NCBI GenBank assembly: GCA_016647705.1
Contig: CM028329.1
Location: 59,289,231 to 59,353,230, forward strand
Length of the DNA stretch: 64,000 bases
From: Eucommia ulmoides
Lineage: Eukaryota > Streptophyta > Magnoliopsida > Garryales > Eucommiaceae
Direction of reading: 5' to 3'
Shown: piece by piece, positions 35,960 through 47,000 of the stretch
Layout of the letters: every line of letters begins with the position of its first letter
Numbering within the stretch: the stretch's first letter is position 1
Translations under genes and position numbers: made by a program
Notes under the pieces: model-generated
Databases searched by the model: none
The model's input: the letters and a program-made list of their open reading frames with translations, nothing else
Told to the model about the DNA's origin: nothing

Positions 35960-38900
35960 AAGAGTATATTAGATATTTTTACAATTTAGGGAATTTTATC
36001 TAAAATTTTAAGGAATTTTAATTGATATTTTCTAAATAAAATAGGGGTCTTAGTAAAAAATTTCAAAAGTCGAGGGGGGCATGAGTCCCCCTGAACCCTT
36101 AATAGGTCTGCCATCGACGAATATCACGCATGAACTAAAAGTTATGTATCCGTTATTGTTTACAAGGTATAGTGACTTTTGTGATTTATCGAATAAATTT
36201 ATAATATATTAACAATAAAAAAATTGAAAATTTAATGAAAGATTATTATTTTTCTCCTCCACACAAGTCACTCGTAATATTTTGTCTATTTTTTTTCTTT
36301 TTGTTTTTTAGTCCTTTAGTTAACATTTACTAGGATGAATCAATAAATTTATCTAATTATTGTTAATTAAAATTAAATTTGTATCTGATATCATAATTGA
36401 TATTAATTAAATATGATATTAAATAAAATATAGATAAGAACTGAAAAAAGGTTGTTAATGATTAAAAATAAATTTTGTATATAAATAGGATAAAATTTTT
36501 TTTTTAAAAAAAAACGACTTTTATTAGGGTCTTTGGTGATAGTAATTTCAAAAATAAAAATAAAAATTGACATTTTATTATGATTTTGGTGACAGCCCAC
36601 GAAATTAAAATTTTAGCTTATGCAATCCACGCATTACAATAATTTTTTTAGAAGTTCAAAGTTATTGTAATACATAAAAATTACTGTATTTTTTGCATAC
36701 AATAACTATTAATGCGCACAATGACTTTTAGACTTCTGAAAAAATTATCGTAGCATGTGAATTATATGGATTAAAATTTTAATTTTATGAACTGTTCACC
36801 AAATAATCATTTTTATTATATAGAAAGCAAGTTCTATAAGGTTTATAATGATTAATAACAAAAATAAAAATGGGTGCAGGAATGTATTGAAGGTGACAAT
36901 TGATGTTGCAGAGGCAGGGGAAGTGAATTTACAGTGCACACATTTGGATCATTTGGATGAGAATTGGAGAATGAAACAGATTAATGCTATTATCCAATCA
37001 AACCAGGAGGAGCCACATATCCTGGCTGGGGGCTTAAATTCTCTTGACCAAACAGACTACTCTGAAGAAAGATGGTCAGACATTGTCAAGGTAAACCCTA
37101 AAATTTTAAATATAAAGAAAAATAATAAAGAATAAGAAGTTAGTTAATAAAGTAGATATATAAAACTTGAAGTTACAAAATATGATTAAATTTAACTGGT
37201 TTGAAAGTGGAAATGTAAAATTTTAAATATTTTTTCCCTAAATTTTTCATATTTTCACCTAATTTACTTGGCGTTCGGTTAGCGTTTCAGTTTCTACTTC
37301 CAATAAACTAGGATGTGATGGGATGAGAATTTTGTTTCCGTTTTGGAGTATTCCAGAAATGGACACATGCTTGGTAACGACCAGTGTTTTGAAATTGTTT
37401 CTGTTAATTTATAAGAATAGAAACATGAAATATATTTGGTTACGATATTTGTTCCTTTTTTCTTTAAATGTATGATGGTCGGTGGGTGGTGGTAGGAATA
37501 GTTTTGTGGGAGTGATTAGAAATCAACTTTTTTTTTTTTTGTTTCTCATATTCTTAAGAAATTCAAGAAATAGTCCAAAATTACTCTCAAAATTTTGAGA
37601 ATAGAAACGTATTTACCAAACGTATTTCTGTATATTAATCCCAAAATTTTGAGAGCGGGAATATGAATCAAATAGAAACAGTAACCAAACGGTGTAGAAT
37701 ATTTAATCCTCCTTTTTTTTTTTTACTCATTTGGATAAATTTTTATTTCTTCAGTTAATATTAACTATATTGATTTTATGTTTTTTTAAATTTTTAATCA
37801 CTTGGATAAATTGTTATACGAAATTTGTATACAATATTAACTAAAACATTGATAAGAATTGAAAATATAAATGGATAAAAATTAAAAAATAAATTAACTA
37901 ATAAATATTAAGAAAATTTGAAGGCTAAAAATAGAAAATTATATAAGAAAAAATAAATTAATTGTTGACAGTTATTGAAAAAATACAAAATGATGTGAAT
38001 TACAGTATTATGAGGAGATGGGGAAGCCCACACCCAAAGTGGAGGTGATGAAGTTTCTAAAGAGTAGACAATATGCAGATGCCAAGGACTTCTCAGGGGA
38101 ATGTGAGTCTGTGGTCATGATTGCCAAAGGCCAAAGTAAGTTCTTTTTTTTTTAATTATTATTTGTCAATTACCGGTCATCGATCTATTATTTTTGGTCA
38201 AACACCATTTATTATAATAACAATTTTACGTTTAACAATTTTAAAATTTATCTTTTTACACTGACATTCCTATCTATTTTTTTTACAAATTAAAGAAAAT
38301 GATGGGGGATGGCGGCGATGGGTTGAGTAGATTCGTAGGAGTAAAAAGTTTTTGTTTTTTTTTTTTTAAAATAGGTGTGTTAGTGAATTTTGAACAAATA
38401 AAAAATATTTTTTAAAAAAAGAGAAAGATGTTTATGTCTTTTTAAAAAAAAAAAAAATTTGGTCAAAAGGGTCGAGCGGTATTTTTCAAATAATAAAAAA
38501 GATTTATGATTTTAATCATAATGACAAATGAGGTAAATAGTAAATGCCCTTTCTATTATTACTCTAAATTTATGGAACATAAATGCAGAGAATAACATAT
38601 TTTTTTCTTAGATTTGTTTCTCCCTTTAAGCCAGAAACAACTTAATTTAGAATTAACCTCTTTTTGTACTAAAAAAATTATTTTTAAAACAATAATAAAA
38701 ATAAAAATAAAAAGCATGATTTTAATTTATATTTTTTTTAAAAGAAAAGGATAATTGCATTTTATTTTATTTTGTCAATGTTTATACTATAAAATATAGA
38801 TAAAAATCGATGGACTAAGACCTCTCTACTAAATTTTTTTTTTCAACTATGTATGAACATTTTTGAAACCAAGAGATCGTTTATACAAATAATACCAAGA

Positions 38901-39284
38901 AATTACCTGTACACTATCAAACATATATTTTTATTTTCACTTATAAGTAAATTTTTTTTTTTTTTTTTTGTTTAAAAAAATATTTTTTAAACAAAATGTC
39001 ACGATACAGATGTTCAGGGGACATGTAAATACGGAACTCGAGTAGACTACATACTGGCGTCGCCAAAATCACTGTATAAATTTATCCCGGGCTCTTATTC
39101 GGTTTGCTCTTCCAAAGGGACTTCCGATCATCACATAGTGAAAGTCGACTTTGTAAAAGTAGATAATCCCGCCGGTGCTCCAGAATCCACCGGTCGCCGG
39201 CAACGGCGGCCCAAGCAAAGAATTGTAAAGATAACAAATTCTTCTCCAACAAAGGGTATTTTTGGAAATCACAGACATCAATAA
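33341..39284 (+). CDS. Endonuclease/exonuclease/phosphatase-fold (DNase I-like) protein
   Basis: Four exons: 33341-34257, 36880-37090, 38006-38135 and 39010-39284. Every junction is GT-AG and in phase, giving 510 residues. The N-terminus is Arg-rich (RRSKPKVVIK). The fold begins at about residue 71 (RIATFNAALF). A long Ser/Gly-rich insert (about 90-215) precedes DILALQDVRAEEEK. Exon 2 has CTHLDHLDENW (His327, His330) and AGGLNSLD. Exon 4 has KYGTRVDYILAS and the catalytic signature GTSDHH (Asp459, His460). The usual LQEV reads LQDV and the usual GDFN reads GGLN, as I recall for this plant subgroup, so the substrate is open: nucleic acid, or phospholipid/nucleotide phosphate. It resembles At2g48030-type proteins. 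The ERDL7 gene downstream supports that orthology. Intron 1 carries two MITEs and intron 2 a third. Confidence 0.85.
34352..34810. mobile_element. Long-TIR MITE in intron 1 of the nuclease-fold gene
   Basis: The left arm 'ttaattgcctttcacccc' and the right arm read back 'ttaattgccttttacccc' match at 17 of 18 positions, followed by the family's 'gtttcattttaa' words. Family relatives are at 20990, 30738 and 52795. Confidence 0.65.
34842..35261. mobile_element. Tourist-like MITE, 420 bp, in intron 1
   Basis: TAA flanks both sides (34839-34841 and 35262-35264). Ends are GTGCCCCGTTTGGTTACGG and (read back) GGTGGCGTTTGCCGTTTGG. Family copies: 3170-3691 (same orientation), and 37268-37695, 48285-48700 and 56572-57015 (opposite orientation). 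Confidence 0.6.
37268..37695. mobile_element. Tourist-like MITE copy in intron 2 (reverse orientation)
   Basis: Starts 'ttggcgttcggttagcg' and ends 'agtaaccaaacggtg'. The interior matches 34842-35261 in reverse complement ('gaaatagtccaaaattactc', 'tgatggtcggtggg'). Confidence 0.6.
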
Positions 39285-40701
39285 TAGTTTATTGCATTGA
39301 CTTATCTTTGATCTATTTATTTGTTTCTTACTTTTTATATGTAAAGAGAGTAGACAAATGCTTTTTCTTCTTCTTTTTTTTTTTCAAATTATTTTTTCAT
39401 TTTAGATGCTATTTTTGAGGAGATTAAAAAGACAAATAATTGTCTTTTTTTTTTTTTTTGCCCACCACTTTATTTGTTTATAATCAAATATAACTGAAAA
39501 ATCAAAATTACACGATCTATTATTCGTTTCACTTGTTATAGAAATTTTGTGAGAAATCTAAGGATCTTGTTAAAAAAACTCTTAGTAATTGCATTAAATG
39601 AATATTACTGTAATATTTTACATGGAAACACTAAAGTGATTTCAACGTATTACGTGCAATGACTTTTGATTTTTGAAAAATTTATTATAGCACATGGACT
39701 TTAATTTAAGTTTTTGAACTATTTACAAACCTCCCAAAAATATGATTCTATCAATTTTGAGAATTAAATATAAAATTTAAGAAAGAAATAAAATAATTTC
39801 GACGTTGTTGTACATTGATATGATTTTATCCTTTTGATAAGGAATAATTTTTCACTGCCAAGTGTGTGTATCTGAAGCTGCCTGTTTGGAAACCTTGTAC
39901 TGAGAATCGACATGCCTTCCCTGACCACTTAGGTTGTCACCTTCCCCCATGCACCAAGGCTCGACTTGTGGGTAACTAGGCCTGAGGACTTGACTCTAAC
40001 ATCTTCACATAATATTACACCACCTTGGATTGATTATCGTCATGCAGTGTCCAAGTCGATGTTTAGTGTTCCCAGAGGGCTCCTCTAAGCAACTGGGCCA
40101 TGCAAGCTGAGTTGTAAGAGAAGGCCCACTATCCTAATCAGATCACACGCTTCCTTATACTCCATGCGCTATATTGAGCCCTCGATCTGTGATTAAGTCC
40201 TTAATTTTTGGGACTAATCTTGACCCCAGCACTTATAAATAGCAGAACAATAAATGATGAGTTTTTATTTAAAATACTTAAATGCTTAATTTTTTTTTTC
40301 TCACGGTCTTACTCTCACACTGAAAAAACTTCGTTGTGCACACCGTAAAGATTCTTTATATACGTCACAGTTTATACTTCAGTTAGTTTATTGAGAACAA
40401 TTTCACTGAAACATGACTATCAGAACTCCATACCATCATGATACAACTATTAAAGTCAAAGTCTTATGACCAGATCAACTACAGATGTTAACCGGAACTG
40501 ACTCAAGTTTTTATTTCTATTATTTTTTTTCAATTGAAACCATTTTGAGAATTTGTACAAATTGATTTTCTCCCCATAGTTTTTTCATGGAGAGGAGGAC
40601 TATGACAGCCCAGAACCGCGCGACGACTAAAGCTGTAGGCTAACCTGCACAGTATGCTGTGAGCGCACCGTGCGCACTGTCCCTGCGGATCATCCTTGAA
40701 G
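39285..40701. other. Intergenic region with an unexplained GC-richer segment and GH3 leader
   Basis: From 39850 to 40250 the sequence is more complex and GC-richer than its surroundings ('ccttccctgaccacttagg', 'ccaaggctcgacttgtggg', 'gagggctcctctaagcaac'), but has no open frame or recognised repeat. The last about 140 bases before 40702 are also GC-rich and are probably the GH3 5' UTR. This could be a non-coding RNA, a repeat not seen elsewhere here, or promoter sequence. Confidence 0.4.
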
Positions 40702-43352
40702 ATGATGAAGGACGAGGAGATCATCAACAAGCTCGAGGAAACCACCAAGGACGCCTGCCGGCACCAGCTAGAGACCCTGCGGGCCATCCTTGAACGCAAT
40801 TCCGGCGTACGCTATTTCGAGCCTCACCTAAGGAGTCACACCGCGGCTGTCGATGCCGCCACGTTCCGGCAGGCCGTGCCGTTGTCGTCTTACGATGACT
40901 ACACCGATTACATCCACCGAATGGCCGATGGTATTCTCGTTGATGACGATGATCGGCCTCTATTATCGTTTGATCCCCTGGTTTGTTTCTTCTATAGGTA
41001 ATATATAACTCCGCGTCGATCATAAATTTCAGTTGTTTTTTCAGTTTATTTCAGTATTGAATACAAAGCTTATTCTAGAAAGTATTTTTCAAGGCTCCAA
41101 GCTTCTGATTCAACAAAAAATGGTAAATCACAATGAAATGTAGAGCAGTAGTGAAGTATCTATTCAAAACTTCAAACTCGTGTTCACTGCCTTTTGATTT
41201 TCTCGATTCTGGTGAAATTAGAACTCATATGATGCTGCGATGAAACGTACTTAGCGCAAGCTTTTTAGAACCTTTTGTTTTTCCATCTGTTTAACTGAGG
41301 GGAATGCTTAAGTTTTCAACTATTACAAGTTTTTCTGTGTTTGAGAAAGTACAATTACTTTACCGATTGTCGAGTGGTCTTGGGGCTCTCTCAACCCTGA
41401 AAGCTACTTTCCCTCACACTTATAACTTGACCACCGGCCCCCGTTCACATTCAACGTACCACTGGCCCCTTTCACATTCGATGTAAGATAAACTCAACAA
41501 TCTCTCCTTCACACATCGGGCCTTTGATCGGCTAACCCTCGACCAGTCGCTCATTCTGTAGTTATTGGGCTAAAGTTGTTTTGACCCCGGCTTTAATACT
41601 AGTATAGGATGGTCTTGGGCCTCTCTTAACGCGAGAAGTTACCTCATGAGGAAAGTTTTTCTCTCACACTTATAGCCTGACTATCAATCCCTTTCACATG
41701 CGATGTGGGATACCCCAACACGGATTAAGGTCAAAACAAGGGAAAATGCTATAATTTCACGATCATTCATGAAGAAATATAATTTTGGCAAATACTTTTA
41801 CCTTTAACTCTGATGGTGTTTCACAGTTCCGGGACAAGTTCAATGAAGCCAAAATTGATTCCATATTTTGATTCACCATCATCAAAAGCTACTTCTTATC
41901 TGGCTCACCAGGGCAGTGCTTCCATTCTTCGAAGGTACTAAATAACTTGTCATCTCTTGAATGTCTTATGCATGAAGATGTTTAAAGTTTTGTCATATTT
42001 AATTTTGACATAGGGCATTTCCTGCGATACCATCAGCCAATAAGAATCTATGGTTTTTTTATGCTGGTAATGTTACAAAAACAAAAGGTGGATATAAGGC
42101 AATGGCAGCCTCTGCCTACCCTCTTCATGGGAGTAACTCTAATACATCTCACTTGCTTTCCATGTGTGTAAGTCCCAAAGAAGTTATTCTAGGACAAGAT
42201 GTTCATCAGCAAATGTATTGCCACCTTCTTTGTGGCCTTAGGCACTGCAATATTATTGGTGGGGTTCGAGCGCCATATGCTGTAGGGTTAATCAAAGCTT
42301 TTGATCTTCTAGAATCTAAGTGGAAGCAGCTCTGTGATGATCTCGAAAATGGGTTTCCGAGTGTAGAGATTACTGATAGTGAAATGAGAGAATCTGTTAC
42401 ATTGGCTCTTAGCGGGCCCCAACCTGAGCTTTCTAACTGGATACAATCGATATGTGAAGAAATGAATTGGGGAGGGATAGTAGCTAAATTGTGGCCAAAT
42501 GCTCGATATGTTAAGTCTGTTATGACGGGAAGCATGGAGCAGTATTATTCAAAACTGAAGTACTATGCAGGAGAGATACCACTGTTAGGTGGAGACTATT
42601 TTGCCTCAGAATGCTGTGTGGGCATTAACTTGGATATTATGCAACCTCCAGAGCTGACCCGATTTGTTATGCTTCCAACTGCAGCCTACTTCGAGTTTCT
42701 TCCATTTGATTTGGAAGATACATCTCTTAGTTGTGAACAAACAGTTGACATTTCCTGCGTTGAGGTTGGGAAGATGTATGAGGTGGTTGTGACTACATAT
42801 AGAGGGTTTTATCGATACCGTTTAGGTGATATCGTGAAAGTTGTTGGCTTCTTCAACACATCCCCAGAAATTGAATTCGTGACAAGAGCGCCCAAAACTT
42901 CTGGTGAGATAATAACTGAAAGGGACCTGATGTCTGCCATGGACAAGTTTAGGGTTGTGCTAAGAGATGTGTTGGCAACAGAAATCAAGGAGTTTGCAAG
43001 TTTCTTGGACTTGGAGTTGAAACCAAAGCAACTGAAGATTTTTTTAGAAGTTGGAGACGTGTGTGAATTTCTTCAGAAAGAGCCAGTGATGGTTTTTAAA
43101 AGGTGCTGCTCTTCTCTTGAGGATGGTTTGGGAGGTATTTATATGGTGATGAAGGCAAGAGGAGAAGTTGGCCCTTTGTTGGTATCTGTTGTGAAGTCTG
43201 GTAGCTTTGACAGGTTACTACAACTATCCGTTGAAAATGGTGCTCCTGCTAGCCAATATAAACCGCCCAAAATTCTAAGAAATAGCAATATGGTTGATTT
43301 CATGGAAGCATCCGTTGTTTTGTCTGTATGTGTAAACTCTTTGGATGGTTAA
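40702..43352 (+). CDS. GH3-family acyl acid-amido synthetase, GH3.10-like
   Basis: Three exons: 40702-40997, 41827-41934 and 42014-43352. The joins restore the phase and give 580 residues, the usual GH3 length. The ATG at 40702 (MMKDEEIINKLEE) starts the family's N-terminal helix. The ATP/AMP-binding motif FFYSSGTSS spans the first junction (about residues 95-103). DYFASE at 329-334 replaces the typical second motif. YRYRLGD lies at 401-407. The C-terminus ends SQYKPPKILRN and VDFMEASVV. GH3 enzymes adenylate an acid hormone (auxin, jasmonate or benzoates) and transfer it to an amino acid in the cytosol. Which acid is used here cannot be decided; I recall similar sequences labelled GH3.10. 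Exon 1 is GC-richer than exon 3. Intron 1 holds a TRIM. Convergent with the sugar-transporter gene. Confidence 0.88.
41368..41720 (-). mobile_element. TRIM (miniature LTR element) in GH3 intron 1
   Basis: Two direct terminal repeats of about 120-130 bases (41368-41499 and 41603-41720), in reverse orientation, flank a short interior containing the family's 'aaccctcgaccagtc' block. Ends read CAACA/TGT in the element's own sense. It is a non-coding LTR-type fossil, clearly aged. Family copies: 44353-44698, 49183-49530 and 51978-52228. Confidence 0.7.
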
Positions 43353-44036
43353 GCATTCTTCGGAGCTGCCTTTGATAAAGAAATATGCTGCTAAATACGA
43401 TGAAGTTAGGATCTTCAGTCTTCAAATTCGGATGTTTTGGTCTCATGGGAAAGTCAAAAATTTGTAAAAGGATGTAAACGAATACCTTGTATTCAGTACT
43501 AGGTTACTTCCATTTGTAACATTATCGGTATACTTGATGCTTCTGTAGGGTTGCATGCATATCAGGGATTGGCTTCTCCTGTTATAAATTTCATAAATAA
43601 ATAAATTAAAAAAAAAATGTTTTCTATTTTGGATTCCTTTTATTTTTCTTAAACCTTTTTTGCGGGTTCTTTTGCTTTATATTCATGTTCTGAAAATATA
43701 GCATGTTGAACCTGGATTCTGGATGAAAAATACCCACAACCTGTTTGTTTTTCTAAGGTAGTAATGAATTTAGACGTGCATAAAAAATATATTTGAATTG
43801 ACTAATGTCGCCTTGTCCTGTCCACTTTGTTGGGAATTATATATCAAAGAACAAGAAGATCAAATATGGTGCGGAAAATTGAAACCAATCTGAGCAGAAG
43901 ATGCCTCTGAAACGTGTTTTTCTTGGGGAGTTGAAATCGGTGTTGATCGCGATATGATTGCAGCATGAAGAACGAAGAACTTAAAGCCAGCTTGATACGA
44001 ATCAATGAAGTAGTCAATAAATCTCAAAATGGTCTC
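43353..44036. terminator. Shared 3' region between convergent genes
   Basis: The GH3 and sugar-transporter genes end tail to tail about 684 bases apart. AATAAATAAAT near 43595-43607 can serve as the plus-strand poly(A) signal. No other gene is seen. Confidence 0.4.
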
Positions 44037-47000
44037 TTATGAGGAATTAATTGAAGCCTGTATTTGTTCCAGTGTTCTTCCTTTTGTTTCAGGTACCAGC
44101 TTGATCACAAACAGAATAGAGAGTGCATTAATTGCAGCATAGAGCACGAAGGTACCTGAAAAACAAAACACGGCGCACGTAAGTTTTTCTTGTAATTCAT
44201 TGAGATAATCCTCGTGAATCAAACTGTTTTTATTAAGAAAATACTCGGTCTGATTATGTTCTTCATTTGTGTCCTTTTCATTACTAGTGTTTTCTGCCTG
44301 TTAAAAGTTTATGTTTCCTTCTTCAAATGTTCATTACCTATACAATAGTCAATGTTGGGTTTATCCCATATCGGATGCGGAAAGGATTGGTGGTCAACTT
44401 ATAAGTGTGAGGGAAAACCTCATCTCATGAGCTAGCTTTTGGGGTTGAGAGAAGTCCAAGACCACCCTACAACTGGTACCAGAGGCCTTACAACAACTCT
44501 GGCCCAGTAGCCACAAAGGAAGAGACTGGTCGAGGGTTAGCCGACCAAAGGCCCGATGTGTGAGACAGTGAGAGGGAGATTGCTGGATTTATCCCACATT
44601 GGATGTGGAATGGGTTGATGGTCAAGTTATAAGTGTAAGGGAAAGCCTCACCTCATGAGCTAGTTTTTGGCTTTGAGAGAGGCCCAAACCACCCTACAAT
44701 GAATGACCTAGTTATGAACTTGTTTAGGATCCTCAGATGTTGCAGGTTTTATTATTTTTGATGTATTGATTTATATATTTCTCTATTTACCTATGATTTA
44801 ATAAAAATTACATATTGTTTGTTTGATCAAAGACACACAATCAATTGTTTTATTTTAATAAAATTTATAGCCATATTATACTCCGATTACACGAGATAAT
44901 AGCACATGAACTAAAACGAAAATGGTTAGCTAGATAATTTAACCATGTTTAATTTTAACAATCGAATACTGAACTATAAAAATTTCTAAATTGAATTATA
45001 ACAATTTATAAATTGACTAATTGAAAAAAGTATAATTTGCAAATTGGAGGACAACCAAACAGATCATAATTGTTTAAAAATAATGAATTAACTTCGGCTT
45101 ACCGTAAGAGTTCCAGCTCATGAGAAAATTGAAAGTGTATGAACATGCCCATGCACCAAACCAATTCACCAGTGTTGCTAGGCTTCCGGCTACCCCTTTC
45201 ACATTTATAGGGAAGATCTACAATGGCCGGCATTTATTAATTAGTACCTTCATCAAACCCTAGATTGGAGTGTGTTAAACTTCTCTTACCTCAGACATTA
45301 TAACCCATGGAACTGCTCCCATGCCAATTGAAAAGGATCCTATATACACCTGAGGTACAAAATCAAAGCTATAACTGATAAGGTCAAAGTGTTCTAATTA
45401 AAGAAGAGAAGACAACAGTTTCTAAACTGGTTTAAAAAAGTTATAGATATTACCAGTATGCCGGTTACAGCGAGTATGGATGCTGCATTTAGTGCGATTT
45501 CATGAGCCTGTCCATAAGATATAACCTTGTATTAACTCTTGACACGCGAACTAAAAAAAGTATAAAGAAATAAATGGAAATAGAACAACAGAGTTTTGAA
45601 GGAAATGTTTTTGATTATTACCTTCAGATAAAATGAAAGTGCTGCTAATGCACAGCCTAGGACCAATCCTGATGCTGATACCTACAATAATGCATAACAC
45701 ATGTTACATCAAAATGGAATTGTGATAGCATATCAAATCAACTTTGTTTAATTTTATTTTAAGATTTACCAATAAAAGGGGCTTCCTTCCGGCTCTATCT
45801 ATTAAACCTGCACCTATTCCAGTGACCACAACCTGCCAAAGAAAATGAGAGATTAAAGCTCAAAAACGAAAAAATAAAAAACGCATTCCACCCAATTCCT
45901 TTGATTGAACTTTTTGTATAGTGCCTCAAGGAATTGTTAGATTGTGAGGTGATTACCTGGAGGATTGCGTATATTATAGTTCCAACATCGGCAGGAAATC
46001 CTGGGAATTCGTAAAGCAGACATAAAGTTAACGTTTGTTTTGACAGGATTATAATTATCGAACCGTCACAATTCTGTGATATTGAAATCTCTTTACCTGA
46101 TGTTTCAAAGATACTACTGGTGTAAAAGCAAATTCCATTTATTCCTCCAAATTGTTGAAAGACCATGAGTCCAACTCCTATCTGATCATTGCAAGTAATT
46201 AAGAATGAAGCATGAGTATAAGCATAAACTGTCAACGAAGATTGAGGCCATTATATCTTAGGTTTGTGAAGAATAGGTATTTACAGTGACAGAGCGCAAG
46301 TATCTTCTTTGGAACAAATCCAGTAGTTTGGCTTTGGGGAGCCGTTCAAGAGTTTCGATATAATCCTGTCAAGAAATGACTATATCAAAATGAATCCCCT
46401 TAGGTATTAGAACAACTTTAACGGTTGTGCCATTTTTTGTGTGCCATTTGCCTAATACGGAACACCAATATTAGTATGACACGCCATTATTTAGATAGGT
46501 ACTCCAATAGTTGCGGCAAATCTAACCTAACGCAAATAAAATAAAATTAATAAACTAAACTCCACCAAACCTAATCAAACCCAAATGAACAAAACCTATT
46601 TAAACCCAATTAAATTTAATTAAACCAAAATTAATATAAATGTGACCAAACAAATCCTACCCAACCCTCATTAAACAAACCCAACATTAATCCAACTATA
46701 TTTAAACCCAAATCAGCGAATTAACCCTAATTAACCCACTCACCCACTAACCCAACATTTTAGCTCTTGCTTTATCATCACATTTGATAGCACACCCATT
46801 GAAGCGCGTTTTGGCTTTAAAATGGCCAAAAAATGGGATGGCATTGGGATAGCTCTATCATCGGAGTTGCTATGGGATATTTTGGATGGAAATAGGAATT
46901 AAAAAGTTAGGATTACGAACTTGGATTTCAGCTGCTTCTTCAGATATATCGAAATCCTTGCCTCGAAGTCTCTGTAATGCGGATTCGAACTCTTTTTGAC

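Noticed and set aside
42206-42535. Antisense frame in GH3 exon 3
   Set aside because: A shadow of a strongly supported coding exon.
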